This document shows positions 1-8,402 of a DNA stretch of 64,000 nucleotides, in pieces. Source of the DNA: Streptomyces canus 299MFChir4.1 (GTDB taxonomy: Bacteria > Actinomycetota > Actinomycetes > Streptomycetales > Streptomycetaceae). The position numbers and the translations under genes are program-made. The notes under the pieces are model-generated. The model made no database searches. It was not told where the DNA came from and worked only from the letters and a program-made list of their open reading frames with translations. Location of the stretch: assembly GCF_000383615.1 (NCBI RefSeq), contig NZ_KB911585.1:530939-594938 (forward strand). Reading direction: 5' to 3'. Numbering within the stretch: the stretch's first letter is position 1; every line of letters begins with the position of its first letter.

Positions 1-78
1 CGTACGACAGCGACGGCCGTCTCCTCACGGGCCCCTCCGCCCCGTGACCCATTGATCCCCCAACTGTCAGGAGTTCAG

Positions 79-3000
79 ATGGAGTTACGCCTACCCCACC
101 GACATGCGGCCATGGCCGCGGGGGTGGCTTCCGCCGCCCTGGTCCTCGCCGGGCTGCCGGCCGGTGCGGGAGCCGTCGACCACGTCCCCGCCGGGAGCGC
201 CCGTACGGCCTCAGCGGTGAAGACGGTCACGCTCGTCACCGGTGACCGAGTCCTCGTGGACTCCACCGGCCAGGTCTCCGGGGTGGAGCGGGCGCAGGGC
301 CGCAAGGGCATGCCGTTCACGGTCCGGGTCGTCGCCGGGCACACCCGGGTCGTCCCCGGTGACGCCGAAATACTGCTGGCCGAGGGCAAGTTGGACCCGC
401 GGCTCTTCGACGTCACCCAGCTGGTCAAGGACGGCTACGACGACGCGCGCCGCTCCGACCTGCCGCTGATCGTCACGTTCCGCGGCAAGAAGGCGCCCTC
501 GACCACTCCCTTCACCGAGGCCGGGGCCCGGATGGGCCGTCAGCTGCCCGTCGCCAACGGCCGGGCGATGCGCTCCGCGAAGAAGCGCGGGACCGGGTTC
601 TGGAAGGCCGTGACCCACAAGTCCCCGCAGGGCGCGGCGGCGTTCACCGCCGAGGCCGGCGTGGAGAAGCTGTGGCTCGACGGGAAGCGCCGGGCCTCGC
701 TCGACAAGAGCGTCCCGCAGATCGGCGCACCGGCCGCCTGGGCCGCGGGCTTCGACGGCACCGGCACCAAGGTCGCCGTCCTGGACACCGGAATCGACAC
801 CGGCCATCCCGACCTGGCGGGCAAGGTGGTCGCCGAGCAGGACTTCAGCGGCACCGGCACCACCACCACCGACAAGTTCGGGCACGGCACCCATGTCGCG
901 TCCACCGTGGCGGGCAGTGGCGCGAAGTCGGACGGGAAGTACAAGGGGGTCGCGCCGGGCGCGCGGCTCCTCAACGGCAAGGTCCTCGACGACCAGGGCG
1001 GCGGCACCGACTCCGGGATCATCGCCGGCATGGAGTGGGCGGTGGCCCAGGGCGCGGACGTCGTCAATCTCAGCCTCGGCGGGCCCGACTTCCCCGACGT
1101 CGACCCGATGGAGGAGGCCGTCAACCGGCTCTCGGCGGAGTCCGGCACCCTCTTCGTCATCGCCGCCGGCAACGACGGCGAGTCCGGCGAGTCGACCGTC
1201 GGCTCGCCCGGCAGCGCGGCCTCCGCGCTCACCGTCGGTGCGGTCGACGGGTCCGACGCGCTCGCCGACTTCTCCAGCCGCGGTCCGCGGGTCAGCGACG
1301 GCGGGGTCAAGCCCGACCTGACCGCGCCGGGCGTCGCCATCACGGCCGCGTCCGCCGCCGGCAGCTTGCTGCCGCAGTGGTACCCGTCCGACATCCCCGG
1401 GTACCACACGATCGAGGGCACCTCCATGGCCACCCCGCATGTCGCGGGCGCGGCCGCACTCCTCGCCCAGCAGCACCCCGACTGGAGCGGTGAGCGCCTC
1501 AAGGCGGTGCTGACCGGTTCCGCGAAGCCGGGCGCGTACAGCTCCTACCAGCAGGGCACCGGACGGGTCGACGTGGTCCGGGCACTGGACGAGAACGTCG
1601 TCACCGAGCAGGGTCCTGTCGACTTCGGCGTCCAGCAGTGGCCGCACGACGACGACAAGGCGCGGACCAAGCGGCTCACCTACCGCAACCTCGGCACCGA
1701 GCCGGTCACCCTGGACCTGTCGGTGGACGCCCGCGCGGTGGACGGCAAGCCCGCCGCCGACGGCATGTTCACCGTCTCGCCGCAGCGGATCACCGTCCCG
1801 GCGGGCGGCGAGGCGAGTGCCCAGGTCACCGCGGACACCCGCGCCGGCACCGCGGACGGCAGCTTCGGCGGCTCGGTGACGGCCGCCTCCGCCGACGGCA
1901 AGGTGCGGGTGCGGTCCGCCGTGGGCGTGGTCCGCGAGGTGGAGTCGTACGACCTGACGCTCAAGCACCTCGACGAGCAGGGCGCGGCGACGGGCGACGC
2001 CGTGACCTCCGTGGCGGGTCTCGTCGGCACCTTCTACGCCGACTACGCAGACGAGCAGGACGGCGAGCTGACGGTACGTCTGCCCAAGGCCGACTACGTC
2101 CTGACCGGGGTGATCCATCCGGCGCTCTCCGCCTCCCGGCACGCCGTACTGGTCCAGCCCAGGCTGCGGCTGGACAAGGACATGACCATCACTGTCGACG
2201 CCCGGCAGGCGGAGCCGGTCGACATCACCGTGCCGGACCCGACGGCCGTGAACAACGACGCCGTGGTCGCGATCGGCTACGGGCGGGGCGAGGGCCGGGA
2301 CGACGCCTCCCTGCAATTCCTGCTGCCCACCTTCGAGGGTTCCCGGTTCGGGCGGCTGGGCTCCGACGAGCCCGTGGAGGGGCTCAACTCCCTGTACTCC
2401 GGGGGGTGGACCGGCAAGGACAAGCAGGGCGGGCCGGTCGACTACCACCTGGGCTGGTACCGGAAGGACACCCTGGACGGCTTCACCGCGAACGTCGGGC
2501 GCAAGCAGCTGGCCAAGGTGGACCTCCAGGTCGGTGCGGCGGTCGAGGGCCGGCGCGTCCAGGCCGAGGTGACCGCGCATCTGCCCGACGGCCGGCTGGT
2601 GAGCGGCTTCACCGACATGCGCGGGGACCTGCCGTACCGGAGCACCGAGTACATCCTCGACAACGGCGTGAAGTGGTCGGTGCGCACCTGGCAGCGCTGG
2701 GGCGAGGGCCCGGATGCCCCCTTCGAGGGCTTCCTGATGCGGATGCCGAGGACCTGGAAGGCCGGTCACACCTACCGCGAGCGGTTCGGCGTGGGCGTCT
2801 TCGGACCGGTCCTGAACGGTCCCGGCGACCTCGGACCGGCCAGGGGCTTCCCGGGTGCCGGCCGCGACGGGAACACCCTCAGGGCCTACCTGCCGCTGTT
2901 CGGCGACGGCTCCGGGCACTGGGGCCTCAGCGACGCCGCGACGATGACGACGAAGCTGGAGGCGAACGGCAAGGAGATCCCCGACGACCACGGCGTCCCG

Positions 3001-3471
3001 CCGACCCTCGACGTCACGGAGTACACGCTGCCCGCCGAGGACACCGCGTACAAGCTGACCGTGGACAACTCCCGTGACCGGGCCGTGTATCCGCTCAGCA
3101 CCCGCGTCCACGCGGAGTGGACCTTCCGCTCGGCGAAGACCCCCGCGGGCGAGTTCGCGGCCGTGCCGCTGTCGACGGTCCGCTTCAGTCCCGACCTCAC
3201 CCTCGCCAGCACGGCGAAGGCGGGCCGGCGTTTCGAGGTGCCCTTCACGGTCGAGGGCGCGGCCGCGGGGCAGCGCCCGGCGAAGCTCGCCTTCCAGGTG
3301 TCGTACGACGAAGGAAGGACCTGGCAGCCCGCCAAGGCCGTCGGTGGTACGCACCTGTCGCTCAAGCACCCGGCGACGGCGGGCTCCGTCTCCCTGCGCG
3401 CGGAGCTGACCGACCGGGCGGGCAACACCCTGACCCAGACGATCGAAAGGGCCTACCTGACCACCCCGTGA
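79..3471 (+). CDS. Secreted S8 (subtilisin-family) serine peptidase, large form
   Basis: This is a secreted subtilase that probably hydrolyses extracellular proteins. The ATG at 79 is preferred over the upstream in-frame ATG at 52 because CAGGAG lies just before it and a typical signal peptide (basic start, Ala/Leu/Val-rich core, about 30 residues) follows. A prodomain-like stretch with VTLVTGDRV comes next. The catalytic triad is visible: Asp in AVLDTGID (about residue 236), His in FGHGTHVAS (about 269) and Ser in GTSMATPHVAG (about 449). Roughly 620 residues of beta-rich sequence follow the protease domain; such extensions are common in large Streptomyces subtilases and may bind substrate or the cell surface. 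It appears intact, stands alone, and is followed by a strong hairpin. The natural substrate cannot be inferred. Confidence 0.95.
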   Translation: MELRLPHRHAAMAAGVASAALVLAGLPAGAGAVDHVPAGSARTASAVKTVTLVTGDRVLVDSTGQVSGVERAQGRKGMPFTVRVVAGHTRVVPGDAEILLAEGKLDPRLFDVTQLVKDGYDDARRSDLPLIVTFRGKKAPSTTPFTEAGARMGRQLPVANGRAMRSAKKRGTGFWKAVTHKSPQGAAAFTAEAGVEKLWLDGKRRASLDKSVPQIGAPAAWAAGFDGTGTKVAVLDTGIDTGHPDLAGKVVAEQDFSGTGTTTTDKFGHGTHVASTVAGSGAKSDGKYKGVAPGARLLNGKVLDDQGGGTDSGIIAGMEWAVAQGADVVNLSLGGPDFPDVDPMEEAVNRLSAESGTLFVIAAGNDGESGESTVGSPGSAASALTVGAVDGSDALADFSSRGPRVSDGGVKPDLTAPGVAITAASAAGSLLPQWYPSDIPGYHTIEGTSMATPHVAGAAALLAQQHPDWSGERLKAVLTGSAKPGAYSSYQQGTGRVDVVRALDENVVTEQGPVDFGVQQWPHDDDKARTKRLTYRNLGTEPVTLDLSVDARAVDGKPAADGMFTVSPQRITVPAGGEASAQVTADTRAGTADGSFGGSVTAASADGKVRVRSAVGVVREVESYDLTLKHLDEQGAATGDAVTSVAGLVGTFYADYADEQDGELTVRLPKADYVLTGVIHPALSASRHAVLVQPRLRLDKDMTITVDARQAEPVDITVPDPTAVNNDAVVAIGYGRGEGRDDASLQFLLPTFEGSRFGRLGSDEPVEGLNSLYSGGWTGKDKQGGPVDYHLGWYRKDTLDGFTANVGRKQLAKVDLQVGAAVEGRRVQAEVTAHLPDGRLVSGFTDMRGDLPYRSTEYILDNGVKWSVRTWQRWGEGPDAPFEGFLMRMPRTWKAGHTYRERFGVGVFGPVLNGPGDLGPARGFPGAGRDGNTLRAYLPLFGDGSGHWGLSDAATMTTKLEANGKEIPDDHGVPPTLDVTEYTLPAEDTAYKLTVDNSRDRAVYPLSTRVHAEWTFRSAKTPAGEFAAVPLSTVRFSPDLTLASTAKAGRRFEVPFTVEGAAAGQRPAKLAFQVSYDEGRTWQPAKAVGGTHLSLKHPATAGSVSLRAELTDRAGNTLTQTIERAYLTTP

Positions 3472-3486
3472 ACCCTCCGTGTACGC

Positions 3487-3528
3487 ACCTCTGCCCGGGA
3501 CGGCCTCGCCGCCGTCCCGGGCAGAGGT
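3487..3528. terminator. Bidirectional terminator between the S8 protease and the CadI-like gene
   Basis: A perfect 18-bp inverted repeat (arms begin ACCTCTGCCCGGG) encloses a 6-nt loop, CTCGCC. It lies 15 bp after the protease stop and 24 bp from the stop of the convergent gene, so it probably ends both transcripts. No U-tract is present, as is usual in Streptomyces. Confidence 0.85.
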
Positions 3529-3552
3529 CCGTCTGCGACGGCGGAGAGCCGG

Positions 3553-3984
3553 TCAGCATCCGCAGGCAGTGGTGGAGCAGCAGGCGTCCGAGGAGGCGTC
3601 GGCCTTCTCCAGGGTGTCGGCGTCGGCCTTGACCACGTACACCTCCCACGGCTCCTTGCCCGGACCGTGCACCCACACCTTGTCCTGCAGGGCATAGCAG
3701 CAGGAGGTGTCGTTCTCCTCGAACGTGGCCAGGCCCGCCTCTTTCAGCCGGGTGGTCGCGGCGTTGACGTCCTCGGTGCCGGCGACCTCGACACCGAGGT
3801 GGTCCAGGCGGGTCTCCTCGCCGCTCTCGCCCTCGATGAGGACCAGCTTCAGCGGGGGCTCGGTGACGGCGAAGTTGGCATACCCCTCGCGCCGCTTGGC
3901 GGGCTCGGTGCCGAAAAGCTTGGAGTAGAAGGCGATCGAGCCTTCCAGATCGGCGACGCGCAGGGCCAGCTGGACTCGGGACAT
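3553..3984 (-). CDS. cadI: ArsI/CadI-family glyoxalase-fold metalloenzyme
   Basis: This 143-residue vicinal-oxygen-chelate protein belongs to the ArsI/CadI heavy-metal resistance family, which includes C-As lyases that degrade organoarsenicals and a cadmium-induced protein. The start is the ATG at 3984 with GGGGAG upstream; a longer reading frame exists but runs across the operator. His62, Glu114 and the vicinal Cys95-Cys96 pair (SCCYALQDK) match residues important in ArsI. The usual N-terminal metal His is Gln5, which favours a CadI-like rather than strict lyase role. The C-terminus adds four more cysteines (CC at 135-136, CGC at 141-143). It is divergent from arsR and shares the operator at 4010-4031, so metalloid-induced derepression is likely. 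Confidence 0.88.
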   Translation of the reverse strand: MSRVQLALRVADLEGSIAFYSKLFGTEPAKRREGYANFAVTEPPLKLVLIEGESGEETRLDHLGVEVAGTEDVNAATTRLKEAGLATFEENDTSCCYALQDKVWVHGPGKEPWEVYVVKADADTLEKADASSDACCSTTACGC

Positions 3985-4009
3985 GGCGGTCTCCCCTTCG
4001 GGACGATGC

Positions 4010-4031
4010 TGTATCGACAGATGTCGATACA
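4010..4031. promoter_or_regulatory. Probable ArsR operator between cadI and arsR
   Basis: A perfect 9-bp inverted repeat, TGTATCGAC-N4-GTCGATACA, lies in the 89-bp divergent gap. ArsR/SmtB repressors bind such AT-flanked palindromes, and the regulator gene is adjacent. The left edge is 25 bp from the cadI start, so binding would overlap its promoter. Confidence 0.8.
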
Positions 4032-4073
4032 GTCGAGGTTGCCACCTGGATAGACAGACGTCAACATAGAGAC

Positions 4074-4451
4074 ATGTCGAAACAAGCTGATCTGCCGTTG
4101 CTCGGCCAGGACGAGGCGTGCTGCGCCCCGATGGTGCGCGAGCCACTGGGCGAAGCGGACGCGGCCCAGCTCTCGCGGATGTTCAAGGCCTTGTCGGACC
4201 CGATCCGGCTGCGGCTGCTGTCCCTGATCGCCTCCCACGAGGGCGGGGAGGCGTGCGTGTGCGACCTGACCGACCCGTTCGACGTCTCCCAGCCGACCAT
4301 CTCCCACCACCTGAAGGTGCTGCGCGAGGCCGGGCTGGTCGGTTCCGAACGACGGGGGACGTGGGTGTACTACTGGGTGCTCCCCGAGGCGCTGGGCAGG
4401 CTGTCCGCCCTCCTCGACACTCCGGGCGTCCCGGAGAAGGCCTCCGCGTGA
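4074..4451 (+). CDS. arsR: ArsR/SmtB-family metalloid-sensing repressor
   Basis: This 125-residue winged-helix repressor has the recognition helix region VSQPTISHHLKVLREAGLV at about residues 71-89. The inducer-binding motif ACVCDL (Cys61 and Cys63) corresponds to the ELCVCDL element of arsenic-responsive ArsR proteins, and a further Cys16-Cys17 pair lies near the N-terminus. It should repress cadI and itself from the 4010-4031 palindrome and leave DNA on binding As(III) or a related thiophilic ion. No arsenite pump or arsenate reductase follows; only a remnant of another ars-island gene is seen at about 4470-4553. Confidence 0.92.
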   Translation: MSKQADLPLLGQDEACCAPMVREPLGEADAAQLSRMFKALSDPIRLRLLSLIASHEGGEACVCDLTDPFDVSQPTISHHLKVLREAGLVGSERRGTWVYYWVLPEALGRLSALLDTPGVPEKASA

Positions 4452-4469
4452 GGGCCTTCGCCCCTCTCG

Positions 4470-4553
4470 CCTCCGTCCCTCTCGCGCGGCGGGATCCAGG
4501 CGAGTGAGCTGACCCGCGACATCGGGGTGCGGCTGCCGGCCAACTCCCTGGCG
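4470..4553 (+). pseudogene. Remnant of an ars-type aquaporin (MIP channel) gene
   Basis: In the frame GGG ATC CAG from 4491 the sequence reads [21 protein letters not shown]. This closely resembles, from my knowledge of the family, the segment after the first membrane helix of aquaporins found behind arsR in Streptomyces ars islands. About 21 residues are recognisable; the N-terminal helix before it and everything after it are lost, with no start codon or downstream channel motifs (no NPA). It is best read as a deletion scar. The assignment rests on memory of the family and has not been searched. Confidence 0.5.
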
Positions 4554-4862
4554 GACCCTGCGTCGGGGACTTCCCCCAGTTCCGCAGGGGAGACCAGGTC
4601 CGGGCGACGGCACGGACTACGCGTGCACCGGCAAATCATGAGTCACAGTTACCCCAAGCCGAAGACCGGTTCATCGGCCCAAGGCCCTCTACCCGCACCG
4701 GGTTCAGCCGGGCACACTGAAGCGTCGGCCACGCGGCGCGGGCACGTCTCATCCTTCGCACCCGCACAGCGCGCCACAGCAGGGAAGCAGCAGGGAAGCA
4801 CGCCACGCCCGGCGACCGCACAGGCGTGCGCCGAATCCGACCTATCGCTCCGGGGGGCCTCA
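4554..4862. other. Non-coding gap upstream of the streptogrisin gene
   Basis: I see no supported gene in these 309 bases. They lie between the aquaporin-like remnant and the S1 protease start and must contain that gene's promoter, but no convincing -35/-10 pair or operator was recognised. The coding frame of the protease stays open through much of the gap without codon-usage or homology support. Confidence 0.5.
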
Positions 4863-5762
4863 GTGAGCAGAGCACGCCGTACCGACATCAGACGGCCACG
4901 GCTGATCGCCTCGGTGATGAGCTTGCTGGTGGTGACCGCTCTCGCCGTGTCCGACACCGGCGCGGCGGCGGCGCCCCCACCTGGCTCCGCACCCTCCACC
5001 GCCTCGGTGTCCGGCGCGGCCTCGGCCGTGGCGTCCCTGGGTGTGGCCGGGACGACCTGGGCCGTCGAGGGGCGCACCGGAAGGCTGCGGGTCTCCGCGG
5101 ACTCGACGGTCGCGGACCCGGACCTGTCCAGAATCCGGCAGGTCACCGGGCGATTCCCGGGCGCCGCGACCGTCGAACGGCTCGACGGCAGGCTGCGCAC
5201 CCTCGTGTCGGGCGGCGACGGCATCCACGCCTCCGCCTGGCGCTGTTCGGCGGGGGTCAACGTGCGCGGCGGCTCCTCGTACTACTTCGTGACGGCCGGT
5301 CACTGCACCGAGACCCTGCCCACCTGGTACACCAACTCCGCCCTGACCACCACGATCGGCCCCACCACCAGCACCAGCTTCCCCGGCGACGACTTCGGTG
5401 TCGTCCGGTACGCCAACCCGGCCGTACCGCATCCCGGCACCATCGGAACCGTAGACGTCACCGGGACCGCGACCGCCTACGTCGGCCAGAGCGTCTGCCG
5501 CCGGGGAGCGACCACCGGGGTGCGGTGCGGCACGGTCACCGCGCTGAGCGCGACCGTCAACTACGGCGACGGAAGCACCGTCTCCGGATTGATCCGCACC
5601 AACATCTGCGCCGAGCCGGGCGACAGCGGCGGCCCGCTCTACGCCGGCGACAAGGTCGTCGGAATCCTCTCCGGCGGCTCCGGGAACTGCACCACCGGAG
5701 GAACCACCTACTACCAGCCGATCCAGGAGGCACTGAACGCGTTCGGGTTGTCCGTCTACTGA
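4863..5762 (+). CDS. sprB: Streptogrisin-B-like secreted S1 serine protease (pre-pro-protein)
   Basis: The GTG at 4863 gives a 299-residue precursor, the same length as streptogrisin B. A basic N-terminus and hydrophobic core ([11 protein letters not shown]) form the signal peptide, followed by a short propeptide. The mature enzyme would begin at Val115 (VSGGDG), leaving 185 residues, again the streptogrisin B size. The chymotrypsin-fold triad is His147 (TAGHC), Asp177 (DDFGVVRY) and Ser255 (GDSGGPL), and paired cysteines are conserved (RCS...GHC; CRRG...RC; NIC...GNC). It is made as a zymogen, exported and matured by autocleavage. Much longer upstream in-frame starts were rejected because they lack a signal sequence. 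The SprA/SprB distinction is by length and similarity only. Confidence 0.9.
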   Translation: MSRARRTDIRRPRLIASVMSLLVVTALAVSDTGAAAAPPPGSAPSTASVSGAASAVASLGVAGTTWAVEGRTGRLRVSADSTVADPDLSRIRQVTGRFPGAATVERLDGRLRTLVSGGDGIHASAWRCSAGVNVRGGSSYYFVTAGHCTETLPTWYTNSALTTTIGPTTSTSFPGDDFGVVRYANPAVPHPGTIGTVDVTGTATAYVGQSVCRRGATTGVRCGTVTALSATVNYGDGSTVSGLIRTNICAEPGDSGGPLYAGDKVVGILSGGSGNCTTGGTTYYQPIQEALNAFGLSVY

Positions 5763-5869
5763 CGGGACGCGCGGGATCCGGCTCCGCTGGGCAGGGCCAC
5801 GGCCCACCCCCAGAGAGGTGCGAATGACCCTAAACTGGGAAAAGCACTCCACGGATGATCGAGGGCAGC

Positions 5870-8383
5870 GTGTCGGTCAACGGTATGGCATCGAGCTCAT
5901 ACCCGCTCAGCGCCGCGGGTGTCAGCGAAGCGCCCGAGCGCGACGACGCATTGGTGCGGGCCGTGGTCCATGCCGTGGAGGTCACCGGGGCGCACACCGG
6001 AAGCGTGTTCCTGCTCTCCGGCGACCACCGCTCGCTCGTCGTGGCCGCGTCCTGCGGGACACCGCCCTCACTGCTCAGCGGGTGGCGTCGGATCCCGGTC
6101 AACAGCCGTATGCCGGTGGCGGAGGCGTGCCGCTCCGGGCGCATGGTCCACCTGGCCGGCGCGGAGGAGACGATGCGGCGCTTCCCCCAGCTCTCGATCG
6201 CCCTGCCCTACCCGTTCGGCTCCGCATCGGTCCCCGTCCGGGCGGGCGAGCGGACCTTCGGCGCCATCGCCGTGGTGTGGACGCCCAGGCCGGACGGGAC
6301 CGGACTGTCGAGGGCGCAGCGCGGGCGGTTGCGCTCCGCCGCCGACCGGCTGGGCACCGCCCTCGCCGGACTGCGGGCCCGCGGCACGCTCGGTGAGTAC
6401 GACGAGCGGACGGCTCCGGTACTGGTCCCGCTGCCGTCCGCTCCGGCGATCCGGGTGGGCCTGTTCGACTGGAACCTCGGCACCGGCGCCCTCACTGCCG
6501 ACGACGAGCTGTGCGCCATCTTCGGGATTGCGCCCCGCGCGTTCGACGGTCGGGCGGCCACACTGGCGGCCTGCATCGAGCCGGCGGATCTGCCCGGTCT
6601 CGGGTCCGCCGCCCGCGCCGCGGTCGAGGAAGGACACCTGCTGGCGCACCACCTACGCATCCTGGACGGCCGCGGTGGACACCGCGTCGTCGAGCTGTGG
6701 GGCCGGGTACCGGAGAGCCCCGACGACTCGGAGGCCGCTTGCCACCTGGTCGGCGCCGTGCTGGACTCCGGGAGCGGCATGGCCGCCGTGGCGGCGATCG
6801 AGCGGCTCGCGGACGGTTTCTTCGCGCTCTCTCCCGACGGGCGCCTCTCCTACGCCAACCACAGCCTGGAGGATCTGCTGCGGGTCCGCCAGGACGAACT
6901 GCTAGGCCGGCGCCCCTGGGACATCCTGCCTTGGCTGGCCGATCCCGTGTACGAGGACCGCTACCGGGCCGCCGCCGTCTCCCAGCAACCGGTCTCCTTC
7001 CTGGTCCGCCGCCCGCCGGACGAGTGGCTGGTCTTCTCCCTCCACCCGGGCGCTCAGGGCATGACGGGATGGGCCTCGCGAGTACGGCAGCCCGTACCGG
7101 CCGGCACCGGACCCGGTGCACCGGTCACCGAGGAGGGGCCGCCCTTCTCCTCGGCGCCTGCGCCTGCGGCCCCCCGCGTGGGTTCCCTCTACCGGGTGCT
7201 CACGCTGGGCAGCGCCCTCACCGAGGCGGCCACCGCGGACGAGGTGTTCGATGCCGTCGCCGACCAGTTGCTGCCGGCCTTCGGCGGCCAGAAGCTGGCG
7301 ATCGCCGTGGTGGAGGAACAGCGCCTGCACCTGCTCGCACAGCGCGGCTACTCGAAACGCTTTCTCGCCCGGTTCGAAGGCACCCCGCTGCACGCCCGGC
7401 TGCCCGTGACGGACGCGCTGACCTCCGGGGTCCCGCTGTTCATCGAGTCCCGGGAGCAGCTGCGCGAGAGCTACCCCGGGCTCATGGCGGGTCACACCAA
7501 CTCCTGGGCGTTCCTGCCGCTGATCGCCTCGAACCACCCGGTCGGCGCCTGCATTCTCGGCTTCGACGACATCCACCGCTTCCCCGACGAGGAGCGCGGA
7601 GTCCTCACCGCGCTGGGCGGCCTGATCGGCCAGGCTCTGGCACGCGCCAGGCTCTACGACGCCGAGTTCGCCCTCGCCCGCGGCCTGCAGGACGCGCTGC
7701 TGCCGCACCGGCTGCCCACTCTGCCGGGGCTGCGCGTCACCGGGCGTTACCTTCCGGGCACCAGGGGGATGGACATCGGCGGCGACTGGTACGACGTCAT
7801 CCGCACCGGCGACGAAGTCGCACTGATCGTCGGGGACGTGGAGGGGCACAACGTCCCCGCCGCGGCCGCCATGGGCCAACTGCGCAGCGCCATGCGGGCG
7901 TTCGTCGCCGCCGGCCACCGACCGACCGACGTCGTCGCCGGCACCAACCGGCTCCACATGGACCTCGACCCGGTGCTCCTCGCCAGCTGCTGCTACGCCC
8001 AGTTCCATCCCCGCTCGGGGATCGTGCGCATCGTCCGCGCGGGCCATCTCCCGCCCCTGCTGCGCCTGCCCGACGGGCACACCAAGGTCCTGGAGGTGCC
8101 CGGCGGCCCCCTGCTCGGCATCGACGCGACGGCACGCTTTCCGGAGTCGGAGCTGCGTCTCGCTCCCGGGTCGGTCCTGGCCCTCTATACGGACGGGTTG
8201 ATCGAGAGGCGCGACTCGGACATCGGCTCCGACATCGAGCGACTCCAGGGGTCGCTGGCCCGGCTCGGCGGGGGCGGCCTGGACGATCTGGCCGACGGGC
8301 TGCTGCGGGATGTTTGCCACGCTTCCCCCGACAGGGCGGACGACATCGCGCTCCTGCTCACCGAGTACGCCCCGCCACGTTGA
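5870..8383 (+). CDS. SpoIIE/PP2C-type phosphatase with GAF and PAS sensor domains
   Basis: This is a multidomain signalling phosphatase of about 837 residues. The order is GAF (about 15-170), a PAS fold (about 190-300), a second PAS (about 305-400, starting AIERLADGFFALSPDGR), a GAF (about 435-600) and a C-terminal SpoIIE/PP2C domain (about 615-835). Metal-binding motifs GDWYDV, GDVEGH, ALYTDGLIERR and DDIALLL are intact. Such proteins dephosphorylate anti-anti-sigma STAS proteins in partner-switching circuits. No anti-sigma ATPase domain is fused here, unlike the two paralogues downstream, and no STAS gene is adjacent. The GTG at 5870 has GAGGG just upstream; the ATG at 5855 is an alternative without a ribosome site. 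The ligands sensed are unknown. Confidence 0.88.
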   Translation: MSVNGMASSSYPLSAAGVSEAPERDDALVRAVVHAVEVTGAHTGSVFLLSGDHRSLVVAASCGTPPSLLSGWRRIPVNSRMPVAEACRSGRMVHLAGAEETMRRFPQLSIALPYPFGSASVPVRAGERTFGAIAVVWTPRPDGTGLSRAQRGRLRSAADRLGTALAGLRARGTLGEYDERTAPVLVPLPSAPAIRVGLFDWNLGTGALTADDELCAIFGIAPRAFDGRAATLAACIEPADLPGLGSAARAAVEEGHLLAHHLRILDGRGGHRVVELWGRVPESPDDSEAACHLVGAVLDSGSGMAAVAAIERLADGFFALSPDGRLSYANHSLEDLLRVRQDELLGRRPWDILPWLADPVYEDRYRAAAVSQQPVSFLVRRPPDEWLVFSLHPGAQGMTGWASRVRQPVPAGTGPGAPVTEEGPPFSSAPAPAAPRVGSLYRVLTLGSALTEAATADEVFDAVADQLLPAFGGQKLAIAVVEEQRLHLLAQRGYSKRFLARFEGTPLHARLPVTDALTSGVPLFIESREQLRESYPGLMAGHTNSWAFLPLIASNHPVGACILGFDDIHRFPDEERGVLTALGGLIGQALARARLYDAEFALARGLQDALLPHRLPTLPGLRVTGRYLPGTRGMDIGGDWYDVIRTGDEVALIVGDVEGHNVPAAAAMGQLRSAMRAFVAAGHRPTDVVAGTNRLHMDLDPVLLASCCYAQFHPRSGIVRIVRAGHLPPLLRLPDGHTKVLEVPGGPLLGIDATARFPESELRLAPGSVLALYTDGLIERRDSDIGSDIERLQGSLARLGGGGLDDLADGLLRDVCHASPDRADDIALLLTEYAPPR

Positions 8384-8402
8384 CCGGTCCCCACCGCCAC
8401 TG

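Noticed and set aside
211..3369. A long minus-strand frame opposite the S8 protease
   Set aside because: The plus strand carries the complete catalytic triad and a signal peptide; the opposite frame has shadow composition only.
4527..4862. An N-terminal extension of the streptogrisin precursor
   Set aside because: It lacks a signal peptide and would bury the real one; the 299-residue form matches the known precursor length.
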